A DNA stretch of 64,000 bases from Neltuma alba. Lineage: Eukaryota; Streptophyta; Magnoliopsida; Fabales; Fabaceae. Every line of letters begins with the position of its first letter. The first letter of the stretch is position 1. The stretch lies in the NCBI RefSeq assembly GCF_004799145.2, contig NW_021637149.1:248001-312000 (forward strand). Reading direction: 5' to 3'. Made by a program: the position numbers and the translations under genes. Shown here in pieces: positions 24,791 through 36,546 of the stretch. The notes under the pieces are model-generated. The model was not told the DNA's origin and ran no database searches. It was given only the letters and a program-made list of their open reading frames with translations.

Positions 24791-27114
24791 ATTCTTAATA
24801 ATTGGAAAAAAAAATACTAATAGGAAGTATAAAAACTTATTATCACATTGGAAAAAAAGGATGACTTCTTATATTAATATTATAAATAGTGACAATTATA
24901 ATAAAAAGTTTAAGTTAAAAAATTATTTTGCACCATCGAAATTATTGTCAATTTGCAAGGTCAAAAATTTTTTTTGTCAATTTGTTAAGGGCTTGTAAAA
25001 TTTTGAAAAATATTGTTGTTTGACCAACTTTTAAAAAAAAAATGTTAAGCTGATATAAAAATATGATCGATCTCAAATCTGACAATATTTTTTTAAAAAT
25101 AAGATACTCCCACGAGTAATAAGTCTTCAAAATTTGATAATAACTTTTAAAATAACTATAATTTTTTTAAAAAAATAATTTAAATTTAAAATCGTAGACA
25201 TAATTTCTTGGCATATTTTATCTCCCTTCATCATTACGAGGCCCTTTAAACCCCTTTTTATTTTGTTGTTATTATTTTATGGGTGGCTCGTATTTTATTT
25301 ATTTTTAAGAGGAATCAAGTTATGTGTCACTACGCTGCACCATCATGGAATTGGCATTTGGATTTGATTCCTGCAACCAACGCTGCTAATTTTACAGATC
25401 ATTCCAATAAATAAAATCTGAGGGCTTTTACCTTATAATAGTTTTCCATTTTAAATTGGCATTTTTATTTAAATAATAAAAAGAGTTCTTTTATGATATT
25501 ATAGCATTTGCTGATAATTTTTTAATTGAAAAAACTTTATATTGGTATACAAAGTGAATCAGAATGCAATACCAATAAAATAAAACAAGTCATTTTGAGA
25601 GTAAAAGTATTTATAATTAATTATGATATTTATATTTATATTTTTGTTAATATAAATATTTGTAAACAATAAATTATGCAGGGTTTTGGAATGTTATGGG
25701 AAGTTTTCAAATGAGCTTCAATTCCGAAATTATCAAAGAATTTTTTTCACAATTTTTTATTTGGTTTGCTTGCTCTTTAATTGTCAATGTTTGCTCGTGA
25801 AACAAAAATACATGACATCGTGTTTAGAGCAGCATCATTTGGGGGAGATTTTATCTAGAAAGAGAAGAAGAATAAATGGTTAATCAATGGCAATGTTATT
25901 TAAAAACGTCGCAAATGGTTTAGTCAAGTTGTTTAAATGCAAATATGTTTTATTGAAGTTATACTGATTCAGTCAGTATTTTATGTTATTTCTGGAAAAA
26001 AAAAATAATGTTATTAATTTTTGTCAAAGTCCCTTTGGGACATAAATATGATACATTACAACTCATAAAATTAAATCCGAATTAGTAAGACAATAACATA
26101 GCGGACCAAAATATTTTTAAGCCAATTATTATTAATCTAATTTAATCATGTTGGCTTTAAATATTGCTAGGTATAATGGAAAGTAACTCTTCCAATATTA
26201 CTTCTTTTCAACTTGTAAAGTTAGAGTTCTAAATATCATTTAGGTTGACGTATTTACATCATATAATGTAAAATTATTATTTCTCCGCAACTAATCCAAA
26301 CAAGTAGAGCTCATTTTATTTTTTATTTTTTTTCCAAACAACTTGTTATGGGATCAGAGCATCTTTCAACGACAACGAGAGGTAATCTCTTTTCAAATGC
26401 GGAGAGCCCATGACATGTTCTTGCTGATTTTATTTGTTCTATCCACAAGAATTAGGATTCAAATCACTGTTGTCATCTTCTGTGCTAACACAAGTTAGTA
26501 ATTCAATTATTAGTTTTAATCTACTGATGTACATCTAAAAACGAACAATCTGATTTGTTAAACACAGTTAAAGTCTTTGCTTGTCCATCATCCTATTACT
26601 CAACACCCTCTTCTTACTGCTAGCATTCACCATTAAATTAAGAGATAGGTATCTCTGCATCATATATATTAAATAAGAATAAAATTGAAAAGTTATTGAA
26701 TTTTAAAAGAAATAATGAAGTTTAAGTTTTTTTTTATTTATATAAAACATGTTGAAAATGACTTATAAATAAGAGTATCATTAATTTAAATAACAAATAA
26801 ATTATAATCCACTCAAATTCAGTCTAAATAAATCCAATTCCAAGACTAATGGAATGCATCTATAATCGTCATACGAGCGAAAAATGCAGTCCAAAAACTA
26901 CACATGACCGCATGAGGGAAGAGTGGCCAAGGGAAAGAGAGGCGTATGGAGCCGTTGAGCGGGGCCGCTGGGGTCCACACAGACCATTGCACGTGCCATG
27001 GTCCCACAATTCATTCGTTATCTTGTCTGCTGCTGGCGACTAGCCACTCGTCGCCCTCTAAATCTCCCCCTTAATCATGCACGTGCTCTCATCCTTTCAC
27101 GTTTTTTAATTACT
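24791..27114. other. AT-rich intergenic DNA, with a GC-richer G-box stretch at its right end
   Basis: No gene recognised. From 26870 to 27095 the DNA becomes GC-rich and contains two perfect G-box palindromes in the form TGCACGTGCC (near 26989) and TGCACGTGCT (near 27078). This looks like a promoter fragment, but no gene follows it on either strand. The rest is AT-rich with no repeat I could delimit. Confidence 0.35.
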
Positions 27115-28497
27115 CATGTTTTTCTGGGGGAAAATAGCGTAATTCTAATTCCTAAAGTCAACTAGGATTTAATTTAAGCTTGTTCTTGGTAAAAAATCAT
27201 TAAGCCTGTATTTAAAATTCATTAATAGTATTATATAAAGTTTTTATCTGATAGTTTACAAATTTAATCAATATGACTTTGACGAAGGAAATAAAGATGA
27301 GGGAAGATTGCAGATTAGTGATTATTATTACCATGAAAGATGCCTCGATAAGGGGTGGCACAATGGGCTTGTGTGTTATCAAGCCCAAGTTTCATATGGG
27401 CTCGTTCGGTAGGGAAAAATAACCCATTTACTAATTTCTGGGCCATCAAAGCCCAATAATATTATGAAGAATGTCCAAAATTTCCCCCCCCTTTTTTCCA
27501 TGCATTGCATTGTTCATAATTTATGAAGAATATTATTTACTACAATTTTTTTTATTTATTGATAATTTATTATTGATTGGTATTTAGTGCTTATATAAAA
27601 TTAAAAAAATGTGTTAGTTATTTTATCTTAGATTTTATGCAAATTACAAAATTCCAATCCAATCATACTAATTTTAAATACTATCTATGGTTTTTAATAT
27701 AAAAACTAGTTAATTAATTTGACTAATTAAAAAAATTATTTAAATTAGATATTTATAATAAATAGATATTATTTTTTTTAAAATATCCTTACTAATTATG
27801 GGTAATAACTAGAACAAGAGGTAGTAATATGTATTGTATTATTTATGAGCTACAATAGTATGATTCATTCTTTCGAATTTTGTCTCGTATGTCTATTTAT
27901 CAAGTGATGGAGGGAAGCTTCAAGAATAACAGGCATCCACTAAACCGAGTTAAGAATTGCTTGCGGTTATAGAAATATAAAGCATCATTGACAGAGACAC
28001 AATAATTAACACTATTATTAAAAAAGAAAAAATTAAAAAAAAAAGAGAGAAATACTTTTCACTACATAAACTAAATTCTTTTGGCAAAATTCAATTAATT
28101 ATTACTCTGGCTGCCCCCGATGGGAGCATATGTTGAGAATGCCATCACATCCTTTCCACTTGCAAATTAATTATAAATACCATAATTACAGATTAAAGAA
28201 AAAGTAAACAAGGATAGAAAAATCATATGCACGCCATCATTTCTCTACGTCATACTAAAATTTGATTAATATTTAATTATTTATTTCTTACTTTATTTTG
28301 AATGGGAGACTCTATTTCATATCCGCAGTATACGACATTAATCATCACAAAGATTTAGATGACAATTTGCGGATATCATTTTTTTTTTTGCCAGATTTGT
28401 GTGTGTCATTTAAGAAAATTATAACAAGTTTTTTCAATAAAGATTAAACCATATGGTATCAACGTATAATAGATCTTTACAACATCTTTATTTAATA

Positions 28498-28755
28498 CTT
28501 CCTCCGATCCTAATTATAAGAGTTAGTTAACTAATTTAAGAGATTAAAAAATAAGTTAAGTTAGTTTTTGTAATAAATAGATATTGTCTTTTCTAAAATA
28601 TCCTTGCTAATCAAGTTTATTGGGTAGAACTACTACCATTATTAGATGAACTATTTTGGGAAAAAATAATAAATATGAGAGACAATGTATTGAGATCTTA
28701 TAATTGGGACCAAAATAAAAGTTAAACAAGATCTTATATTAAGAATCGAAGGTAG
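28498..28755. mobile_element. Stowaway-like MITE, present in A1 and absent from A2
   Basis: The ends CTTCCTCCGATCC and the reverse complement of GAATCGAAGGTAG form terminal inverted repeats, flanked by TA on both sides (28496-28497, 28756-28757). The A2 copy at about 38790 reads TTTAATAACACAG with a single TA and no element: a clean empty site. Interior is AT-rich with no coding capacity. Confidence 0.85.
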
Positions 28756-29238
28756 TAACACAGTAACAAACTTTTGAAAGTTATACTTCAATCACGTGCC
28801 CTGTTCTTCTCCATCCTCTGAAGTTAAATGGATGTGGATGTCTAATGCAAGTTTCTGTGATATAGTTTGATGCAGCTAAAATAACACACATCATTTTATT
28901 AATCGTGGGAAGATTAAACTATCTGTTATGCTTATTAATCAATTCAAATATTGAAAGGTTTATATGTCTTTCACAATTAATAAAGACACACTGTTTTTTT
29001 TTGTTGCATTAGATCAAAGAGAATTATTACGAGGTCTCAAAAAAAATTTAATAATACAAAAAATTTTAATGACAAATCCTGAACCTGTTGTTATTCTCTA
29101 CTCTAAAATTGTTATTGTTTACTTTTCACTTATTAATAGACTTTAAGATAATTAAATCTCTTTTTGAGACCTGATTGCAATTCTCTTATTGATCAATCCG
29201 TAGAATAAAAATTTATATTAGACATTCAGATTATGTTA

Positions 29239-29489
29239 CTACCTCCGGTCCTTAATATAAGACCTTGTTTGATTTTTATTTTGGTCCTAAATAAAGATCT
29301 CAATCTACTTTGTCTCTCATATTATAAATTTTTTTTCAAAGTAGCCCTTTTAACAATAATAGTTCTAGTTAATACACTTGATTAGCAGGATATTTTAAGA
29401 AAGACAACACCTATTTAGGACAATAATTAATTTAACTTACTTCCTTAATCTTTCAAATTAGTCAACTGTCTTATAATTAGGATCGGAAG
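29239..29489. mobile_element. Stowaway-like MITE (shared by A1 and A2)
   Basis: Ends CTACCTCCGGTCCTTAATA and, inverted, TAATTAGGATCGGAAG with flanking TA. The orthologous copy in A2 is at 39271-39530, so this insertion pre-dates the A1/A2 duplication. Confidence 0.8.
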
Positions 29490-30116
29490 TATTATAAAAG
29501 CGAATGCTGTGAAAAGTAAAGTTGCCCACTCACGTTAATGGACCATCAATCAATTTCCAATGCATTTCTGTACGATGAAATCACTTTATAACAAAAGTTT
29601 TATATGATCTTCCTTGTACTTTTACTCACCAAACCTTCAAACTTATCCACCTTTAACATTTCTCAACTCAGGTAGACTAATTTTTTCATTCTTCTTACCT
29701 TTCTGCCAAAGTATACTCTGTATTAATGTTTTCCAAAGGATGTACTCTAACCATAGGAAATTCCTTGTACTATGATGTACTTACCATCTGAAACTAATCC
29801 CATGCTCAATGTTCCTGAACCCACCCACATAGATATATACACATTTCATGCTTCTGATTTCTATAACCAAAGAGAGACAAAGTCGTGTGTGTGTGAACCG
29901 ACTGTGGTTGGATCAGTCAGGAAGGATTTAATTTCTTTCAAACGAGGTGGATTATGGTTAAAAGCTTGTCCATAATAAAAAACCACTTAAAAGAGTTACC
30001 CTCATTCAGAACCCGATAATATTGAATCTAATTCAATAACACCAAATCCCAGATAAATGTGTAAACTAACTTTTTTCCCCAAAAAAAAAAGAAAAGAAGG
30101 TGCGTGTATACATGCA

Positions 30117-32991
30117 TCATCTGATAAGGATCAAACCGATGGCGGTGACCACGAGAGTAGAAGGGAGTCCAAACTTGAGATGGTTCCAGAAGGTCAGATT
30201 ATAAGCAAGGTCAGGTAATCTGCGAGCTTGCTCACACACTATCAAGTTCGCTGCTGATCCCAAGAGGGACAGATTTCCTGCGACTGTGCTCACCCATGCT
30301 AAGATGAGCCATGCCTTCTTCTCTTTTTCACTTGAGATTGCAGCCGAGGCTGCAATCCTCGCCCCCAGCAACAGAACTATTCATATGAAATCACAGCACA
30401 ACAATATTCATCTCAGATATGCATATGACGCACAAGATCAAACTGGCTTTTTACATCACAGCTTATACCTATGAGGTCTGGCCTAGCTAAGTTAGGTGGA
30501 TTCAAATTATTCAACTTAAATATCTTTCACAAAGTGATAAGCTAGATCACATTATATATAGCACAATCATCCATAATGTTATTATCAGGCTTTCATTAGG
30601 TGAAATCAATTATGTTCTTTTCTGCATATCAAGTAACTACATGAGCAAAGGGTAATCTGAACATTAGTTCTTGATCTGTGCAAGTAACCTCAAGAGTGAA
30701 TGCAGGCTCAAGCTCAAAGACTATCTACAGTTGCACATAAGCTGATGAGTTAGGATCCTAGACTCCCCAACCAATGACACAGAATCACTGAATTTTAGTG
30801 TTATAGATCATGTTTCGATGATTTGCAAATTTTCGCTATGCGCACAGCTTCTATTGGTTTAGAGGGTGGGTCAAACTACATATCAGAACAATTTACTGGC
30901 TTGCATTTCCAAGAAATTGTCAAAAGCTGAACTTTTGGCTAATTTTTTCTTCAATTTGTAACAGGTTATCACTGCCACAAAAGGCCGCTGTCCTTTATGA
31001 AATTATAGCTTGTGGCAGCTCAAAATCACTCAGTCAATTACATTGGGAATGAAAGCCATCCAACAGAAGTGAGCTTTGCCTTTTACAATGTTAAAAGTCT
31101 AGCTCCTTCTCAATGTTTTGCAGCAAGCACTTGACTTCCTGCATGCGAAAAATTTTGGCAGAAATGATAGGGCTTGCCATTTTGACAATGTCCAAGCCTA
31201 CATTCGACTTAAAAAAAACCTTAGCATAGAATTTCAAATGCTTTATTAATTTGTATAAAAAAAAGATTTGACTACCTGGACATGATGAACACAGAAACTA
31301 CCAGTCAGATTACCAAACTAAAATGTTGAAGGCATTCAATTTTGACACAAAAGTAATATGATATAAGTCACATGACATGAAGAATCAAAATAGAGGAAAT
31401 AAATAAAACATATGGTATAATTATAATGGAAGGAAATTTGTCAACGTACCTGTTGGTACATTTGAAGCCAAATTTGACAGGACAAGGATGACTATGGCGA
31501 GCACTGCTATTCCACTGGCACTATCTACTTTAGAATAGGGCTCCATCAAGTCCCAAAAAGCACTTGGAATTCCAGTTTTATTGAAGCCATCTACCGTTAT
31601 AAACATTCCACAGAAGAATACCAAAGTGAATATGAAACCTGTTCCAAGGGGAAAATCAGTCCTAAGCAGTTGCATAATATTCATGGGGCAACAGAATAAG
31701 CGTATCTGGCGTTTCTTGCTAGTTACAGCCTTTACCTCTCCAAGCATGGCCTACCGTCTTTGAAATCAAGAACCACCAAAGCCAGCGCAGCCGTAATTGC
31801 AGTCCATGACATATTCATTCCCACTAGCAAAGCAACTAGCATTCCTAATGTGATCGTGCAAACACAAGCTTTCCAGATTATGCGTTTCCATTGTGGGTTG
31901 AAAAAGTCATTTCCTTCGAAGAAGTTTGTATCACTTGGTCTATCTGCAACTGCGAATTCCTCTGAATGGCTGTTCTCATCCCTTGTGTGGGAAGTCATGC
32001 CATTTATCTCATCCTTTAATGCATTTGAGTTTCTTGCAGAATCCACTGAGTTGTTGGATGCCAAATGAACTTCACCTGAGTTTCCACGGTTTCTCAGACT
32101 CTGAACCTGCGGAGAGTTTTGAATACTGCTGACAGATTCTAAATTGTTCGATTCTCGAGAATTGTGGGATGACAAGTGAGACATTGTGGCCGGAGAAAAC
32201 CTATGACAATTGACCTCTTCTTCTGCTACAGCTTCTACGGCAGCATCTTCTTCATCCTTATGAGTAGACAATAACTTCCAATACATGGACAGAAGAATCA
32301 AGGCATTCACAACAATCCCCGCAAGCATAGCAAGAAGAATCCCAATCAAGAATTGACCAAATGATATGCCACTTGAACGGCTATTACCAGATTTTGGGGT
32401 TGCCTATTGGTGTTGCGGAGGAGCCAATATTAGCACTTGAAGCAAGAGCAAGGAGCAATGGATGGGGAGGCAAATTATGCTGCCTTGCAACTTTCAATAC
32501 AAATTCAGTCAAAACCACACAAGAAGTGTCATTAGTGAAGAGAGCACTTGAGATAGCAGAAATCAGACAGATTCGACAAAGCTGCCTTGCAACTTTCAAT
32601 ACAAATTCAGTCAAAACAACACAAGAAGTGTCATTAGTGAAGAGAGCACTTGAGATAGCAGAAATCAGACAGATTCGACAAAGCAAGTCCTTTGCCCCTT
32701 TACTTTTCCAAGACAGTAACTTCCCCAAGTACTTGAACATGTCTGCTCTCTCAAGATATACACTCACGACCATTGTCCCAAAAAGAAGACCCAGAGAATT
32801 TCTAGATCAATGGCAGCATAAGCTTGATTTGGAGATAGAACTTGGAAGATGACCATAAGCATGGCACCTAAAAGGGACCCTGCAGTTCTCCCCTATGGGA
32901 AGGAAAGGCACAGCGGGAAAACTGCTAACACCCAGAAGATTGCAAAGGCAAATGAACCTAGAATCACTTTTGGAAGAGGAGCTAGTGCCAT
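30117..32991 (-). pseudogene. LSI2: LSI2-like silicon/arsenite-type efflux transporter, copy 1, pseudogene
   Basis: Exon 1 is 32991-31450 and exon 2 is 30376-30117, by comparison with copy 2 and with LSI2 proteins (start MALAPLPKVILGSFAF, end TAIGLILIR). Products of this ArsB/NhaD-type family are multi-pass efflux carriers; LSI2 exports silicic acid. The copy is broken: compensating 1-base changes near 32891 and 32914, a 2-base insertion near 32793, an exact in-frame 102-bp tandem duplication (32480-32581/32582-32683), single-base losses near 32373 and 32396 (inside the conserved GNPQN loop) and near 31737. It has also lost about 750 bp of the 5' flank present in copy 2. The splice sites are intact, and at the site where copy 2 is frameshifted (near 41680) this copy keeps the normal frame (TLVFFCGMF). 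Non-functional with high probability. Confidence 0.88.
32480..32683 (-). repeat. 102-bp in-frame tandem duplication inside LSI2-like copy 1
   Basis: Two copies of 102 bp (32480-32581 and 32582-32683) differ by about one base. They encode a repeated 34-residue block (LCRICLISAISSALFTNDTS and so on to VARQ). Copy 2 has the block once. The duplication keeps frame but would insert an extra membrane segment. Confidence 0.92.
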
Positions 32992-33248
32992 TATTGAAGC
33001 CAAACAAGCCGAAAACTAAGTTTTTCAACTTCTCAAAGATCAAATTAAGCATGTTATTGAAATTCAGTGTGGGAGAATGAAATTCGATTCCCCTAACTCC
33101 TATGAGAATTAATCCTTCAACCTCCCCACAAGATGAGTGGGGCCGGGTTATGCCATTTGAGCCGAGGCTCATTTGGACCGGATGAAATTTGAACGTACGG
33201 TTCATTTTCATTTATAACTAAATTTCAATATTATACAATGTTGAGGTA

Positions 33249-33551
33249 CTACTCCATTCTTTATTATACTAGATCTCCATTCTTTAAATTATAAGATTTT
33301 TTAATTAAAAGAAGTTAAAAAATACTGTTAGTTAGCAACTGTAGTTTTTTTTTTCAAATATACCCCTATACATAAATGGATAAATGTGAGAATAATAATA
33401 GTGAGATAAATGAAAAAAATATATTAATACTTTAAATTAGGGATAAAATAAGTAATACTGTATTAAATGCTCAAACAAACTTAAAGATAATCTTATAAAA
33501 AGAAGCAAACCCATTCAAAAAATTGAATCTCATAATAGAAAACGGAAGGAG
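33249..33551. mobile_element. Stowaway-like MITE (A1 copy)
   Basis: Ends CTACTCCATTC and GGAAGGAG between TA dinucleotides, with AT-rich interior. The paralogous copy in A2 is 43956-44259. Module A3 lacks it: near 54515 the flanks join directly. Confidence 0.7.
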
Positions 33552-33655
33552 TACAAAATAATGTCAAGCTTGTAAAAACTATTAGCTCATAAAATAAATA
33601 AGATGTTAACTTAAAAAATATAAAATAAAATAACAATACTTAAATAGTGTTGCTC

Positions 33656-34102
33656 GGAAATAGCTGCGCTGTATCCTGAACTGGCCCTTGAGGTCAAGGT
33701 CCATTCTAATGGGGAGGGTAATGTAACACCGGAACATATGGGCTTAGGAAATGGAGGCCCATCAGATATGCATAGGCCCGAAGCATTACGTAGAAGCATG
33801 AGGATGCGGAAGAAAACGTGGAAGTTGCGTGCGTTGGAAGGTGCAGAGTAGTATATGGAGGTCAGAAATGGTTAGACGTGCATGGAATGATTTGGGTGGC
33901 CTTCTCTCTCTCTCACAAGCGTTCTGTACTCCCTCTCCCTCCATCACTCTCTCTTTCCTCTCCTGTCTAGTTTCTGTGTTGTTGCACCTTCGTACCTTTC
34001 GTTCTCTCATATATACGCTCTGTAATCTTCATATGAACTCTTAATAATACATTCAGAGCAAGAACAGATTATTGTGATTGTTGTTGAAGCGTTAACGTTA
34101 CA
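33656..34102 (+). mobile_element. Ty3/gypsy-like remnant: polyprotein tail, polypurine tract and 3' LTR
   Basis: 33722-34102 starts TGTAACACC and ends GTTAACGTTACA; TGTAAC and GTTACA are perfect inverted 6-mers, typical of gypsy LTRs. A polypurine tract (ATGGGGAGGG) sits immediately before it at 33709-33719. Upstream, 33656-33708 reads as an open frame (EIAALYPELALEVKVHSN) resembling the C-terminal tail of gypsy polyproteins, and the frame runs about 110 bases into the LTR. The 5' part of the element is missing; it abuts module A1. The LTR end abuts module B1 exactly in the last exon of the B1 gene. Confidence 0.65.
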
Positions 34103-35412
34103 GCAGCCCACTTGGGATCAATATCTTTTGGAATTTCCAGCCGCTGGTTCATGAACCCAACAGCTCCATTAATTATCCTAGAATTTCGATATGGGTTACT
34201 TCAACAATCTTATATAATCTTGTATGTCACATTATTATTTACATTCGGCGTTGTAGGAAATTCAAGGTTCATGAAAACTACTATGCATCGAGTTGAGACT
34301 CTTCCAAGGGCTGTCCTCAGTTGTAAGGTCCCACAATATCACTTCAAAGTTGTGTACATCAGAAAATATAAAGTGCTCAAAACACAAAAGTTCTACTTGA
34401 GGATGTAGATCAAACATACTTGTCACTAATTAGTGGGCTGATCATGCCGAAAGAACTTCCAGTGCTATCCATTGAGGCTGACAAGTGAAAAATGCTAGAA
34501 TCAACAAACCACAATAAAAGCAAAGGAAAAACAACCAACTCAAAGAATGAAAAAGCCCTTTACGTGATTGGGCATGAGAATAAAATTGAAAGACTTAGGG
34601 AGTGTTTGGATAAAAACAAAACCATGGTTTCAGAAGTGTTTTTACGAATTACGAAATAAATATGTGGAGGAGGTTACCTCGTTTTGCGGAAAAGTGCTTC
34701 TGAAACCGTGGTTTCCGAAGCATCCAAACAGGCCCTTAATTAACCCACTGACCATGTAACCAACCATACAATTAAATACACGGACAATAGACACACAGAG
34801 ATGTTTATCATGGCATGCACCCTCCCAAACAAATCTCACTAGACTTCACTCCCTAGAACAAAGAAGAAAGAAAACAGTCAACACCAAAAACCAAAAACCA
34901 AAAAAGAAAATGCGCGCACACACACTCACACTCACACTCACACTCACAGGTATTCCCACAACATGAAGGAAAGAAAGCTACAAAAAAAAACATTGGAAGA
35001 ACAATCACAAAACAGTAGACCCAGACCCATGCATATATATAGTACCCAAAATTACTATAAACAATGGATACAGGAACGTCGAGATAAGCACTCTCCAAAA
35101 ACAAAAGAAAACGCAACAGCCAACAATGAATGGAAACAAAACAATTAAAACAGATGCATGCATCAAGAATGATGGAATGACATGGATAGAACACCCAACC
35201 AAACGCGGTGACATTACTAACCAAGACCAATAAAACTCAAAAGAAATCACCGGCTAACCGAACAAGATGACATGACTAACCAAAGACCAATAAAACTCAA
35301 AAGAAAACACCACCTGTGTGGACCAATCACAAATGAGTCACAAGGTTTATAGGTTATATGGATAGATAAGCTACCTTAAGAAACATAAAAATAAAACAAT
35401 AGGATTTAGTTT
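34103..35412 (-). pseudogene. Module B1: 3' exons of an unidentified gene, broken copy
   Basis: Minus-strand exons equivalent to those of copy B2 (see 50156-50821) are visible: SMDSTGSSFGMISPLISDK near 34425-34495, LGRVSTRC..FMNLEFPTTP near 34245-34330, and NPYRNSRIINGAVGF..DPKWAA at 34103-34209. The terminal codons (KIESF in B2) are cut off by the gypsy LTR. The donor after the middle exon is GTAC in B2 but ATAC here, so splicing is lost. Right of the exons is a (CACTCA)n tract (34919-34948). I do not recognise the family. Confidence 0.5.
34919..34948. repeat. (CACTCA)n microsatellite
   Basis: Tandem hexanucleotide CACTCA units. The equivalent place in B2 (51099-51123) is a (CA)n/(CTCA)n tract, so the array has changed since the duplication. 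Confidence 0.85.
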
Positions 35413-35965
35413 TTGGTGCATATGGAATATGCAATAAGCACATTATGTGAACCAAATGTAAAAACGCGAAGTAGAGTTAAGGATTCAACCAAAAAAATCA
35501 TGAGAAAAAAAATAATTCATCATTCTGATAATAATTATGCGAGCGCGTTTCATGAACAGAGACACAAAATGACTTTGAAGTATCATAAAATTAAAATAAA
35601 AACTACAAAATATCTTGATTTAATTTACATTGGTAATGATATAACTAGCTAGAAATTAACGTATTTGTAGAAGAATCAAAGTGCATATGTATGAAAGTGA
35701 TAAAAATGTTGAACTCCCAGCATTCTTGCACTCCAAGTTTTCTGAAACTTCACCTTAACCAAACTGACTTGCGCTTCACTTAGTCAATTAAAGCAAAGTT
35801 AGGTCCACTTCAATTGCATATGCTATCCTAATAATCACAAAATATAAAGCATTTTAATTAATTTAGTTAGTTATTTATCTTTTTTTAAAATAACGAGCTA
35901 TTAAATGCAGGGCAAAACGGATTATAAAAACTTTAAAATCAACAAGGATAATATGGAAAAATATA

Positions 35966-36226
35966 CTATCTCCAGTCCTTAATATAAGACCTCTTTTGAT
36001 TTTTATTTTGGTTCTAAATATAACATCTTAATCCACTTTATCTTTCATATTTGTACATTTTTTCTCAAGGTAGTCCTTCTAATAATAGTAGTTTTAACCA
36101 ATACATTTGATTAGCAAAAATATTTTAGGAAAGACAACACCTATTTATTATAAATAACTAACTTAACTTATTTTCTTAATCTTTCCAAATTAGTCAACTA
36201 GCTCTTATATTTAGGATCGGAAGTAG
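35966..36226. mobile_element. Stowaway-like MITE in M1 (shared with M3)
   Basis: Ends CTATCTCCAGTCCTTAATA and GGATCGGAAGTAG, flanked by TA. Orthologous copy at 52155-52416 in M3. Confidence 0.75.
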
Positions 36227-36264
36227 TATTAAACAAGAGGCCAGCACATCAATTAAGTCTTATA

Positions 36265-36546
36265 CTACACCAGGTTCTTAATATAAGACATAGCTAACTA
36301 ATTTGAGGAGATTAAGAAAATTAGTTAAGTTAGTTATCTATTATAAATAGTTATTATCTTTTTTAAAATACCCTTACTAATTATATATGTTAGTTAGAAT
36401 TACTATTTGACGAAACTTTTAACATATATAACTATCGCAAGTTTTTAAAAAAAATGGACAAATATGAAAGATAAAGTAGATTGGGGTCTTATATTTAGAA
36501 CCAAATTGAAAGTCAAGCAAGCTCTTATGTTAAAGACCAGAGATAG
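36265..36546. mobile_element. Stowaway-like MITE in M1, second copy (shared with M3)
   Basis: Starts CTACACCAGGTTCTTAATA after TA; its right end (ACCAGAGATAG) has lost the flanking TA by mutation. Orthologous copy at 52456-52740. Confidence 0.65.

Larger units (their letters stand above)
27115..33655. repeat. Segmental duplication module A1
   Basis: Collinear with 37415-44357 (A2) through to the end. Both start at CATGTTTTTCTGGGGG and share the LSI2-like gene, its 3' flank and a 33249/43956 MITE. Differences are small indels, point changes, one extra MITE in A1 (28498-28755), a loss of about 750 bp of LSI2 5' flank in A1 near 33092, and the 102-bp internal duplication. Identity is high by eye; I could not compute it. 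Confidence 0.9.

Noticed and set aside
26849..27043. 64-codon plus frame in the GC-rich island
   Set aside because: Short, arginine-rich by composition, without a recognisable domain; the G-box content points to regulatory DNA.
32361..32852. Plus-strand frame of 163 codons
   Set aside because: It is antisense to the LSI2-like exon and its internal repeat is the 102-bp duplication; a shadow.
34853..35230. Minus-strand frame with a CECECEC run, partly conserved at 51118-51426
   Set aside because: The Cys/Glu run is the translation of a (CACTCA)n microsatellite, and the rest has no motif. Conservation is explained by the B1/B2 duplication.
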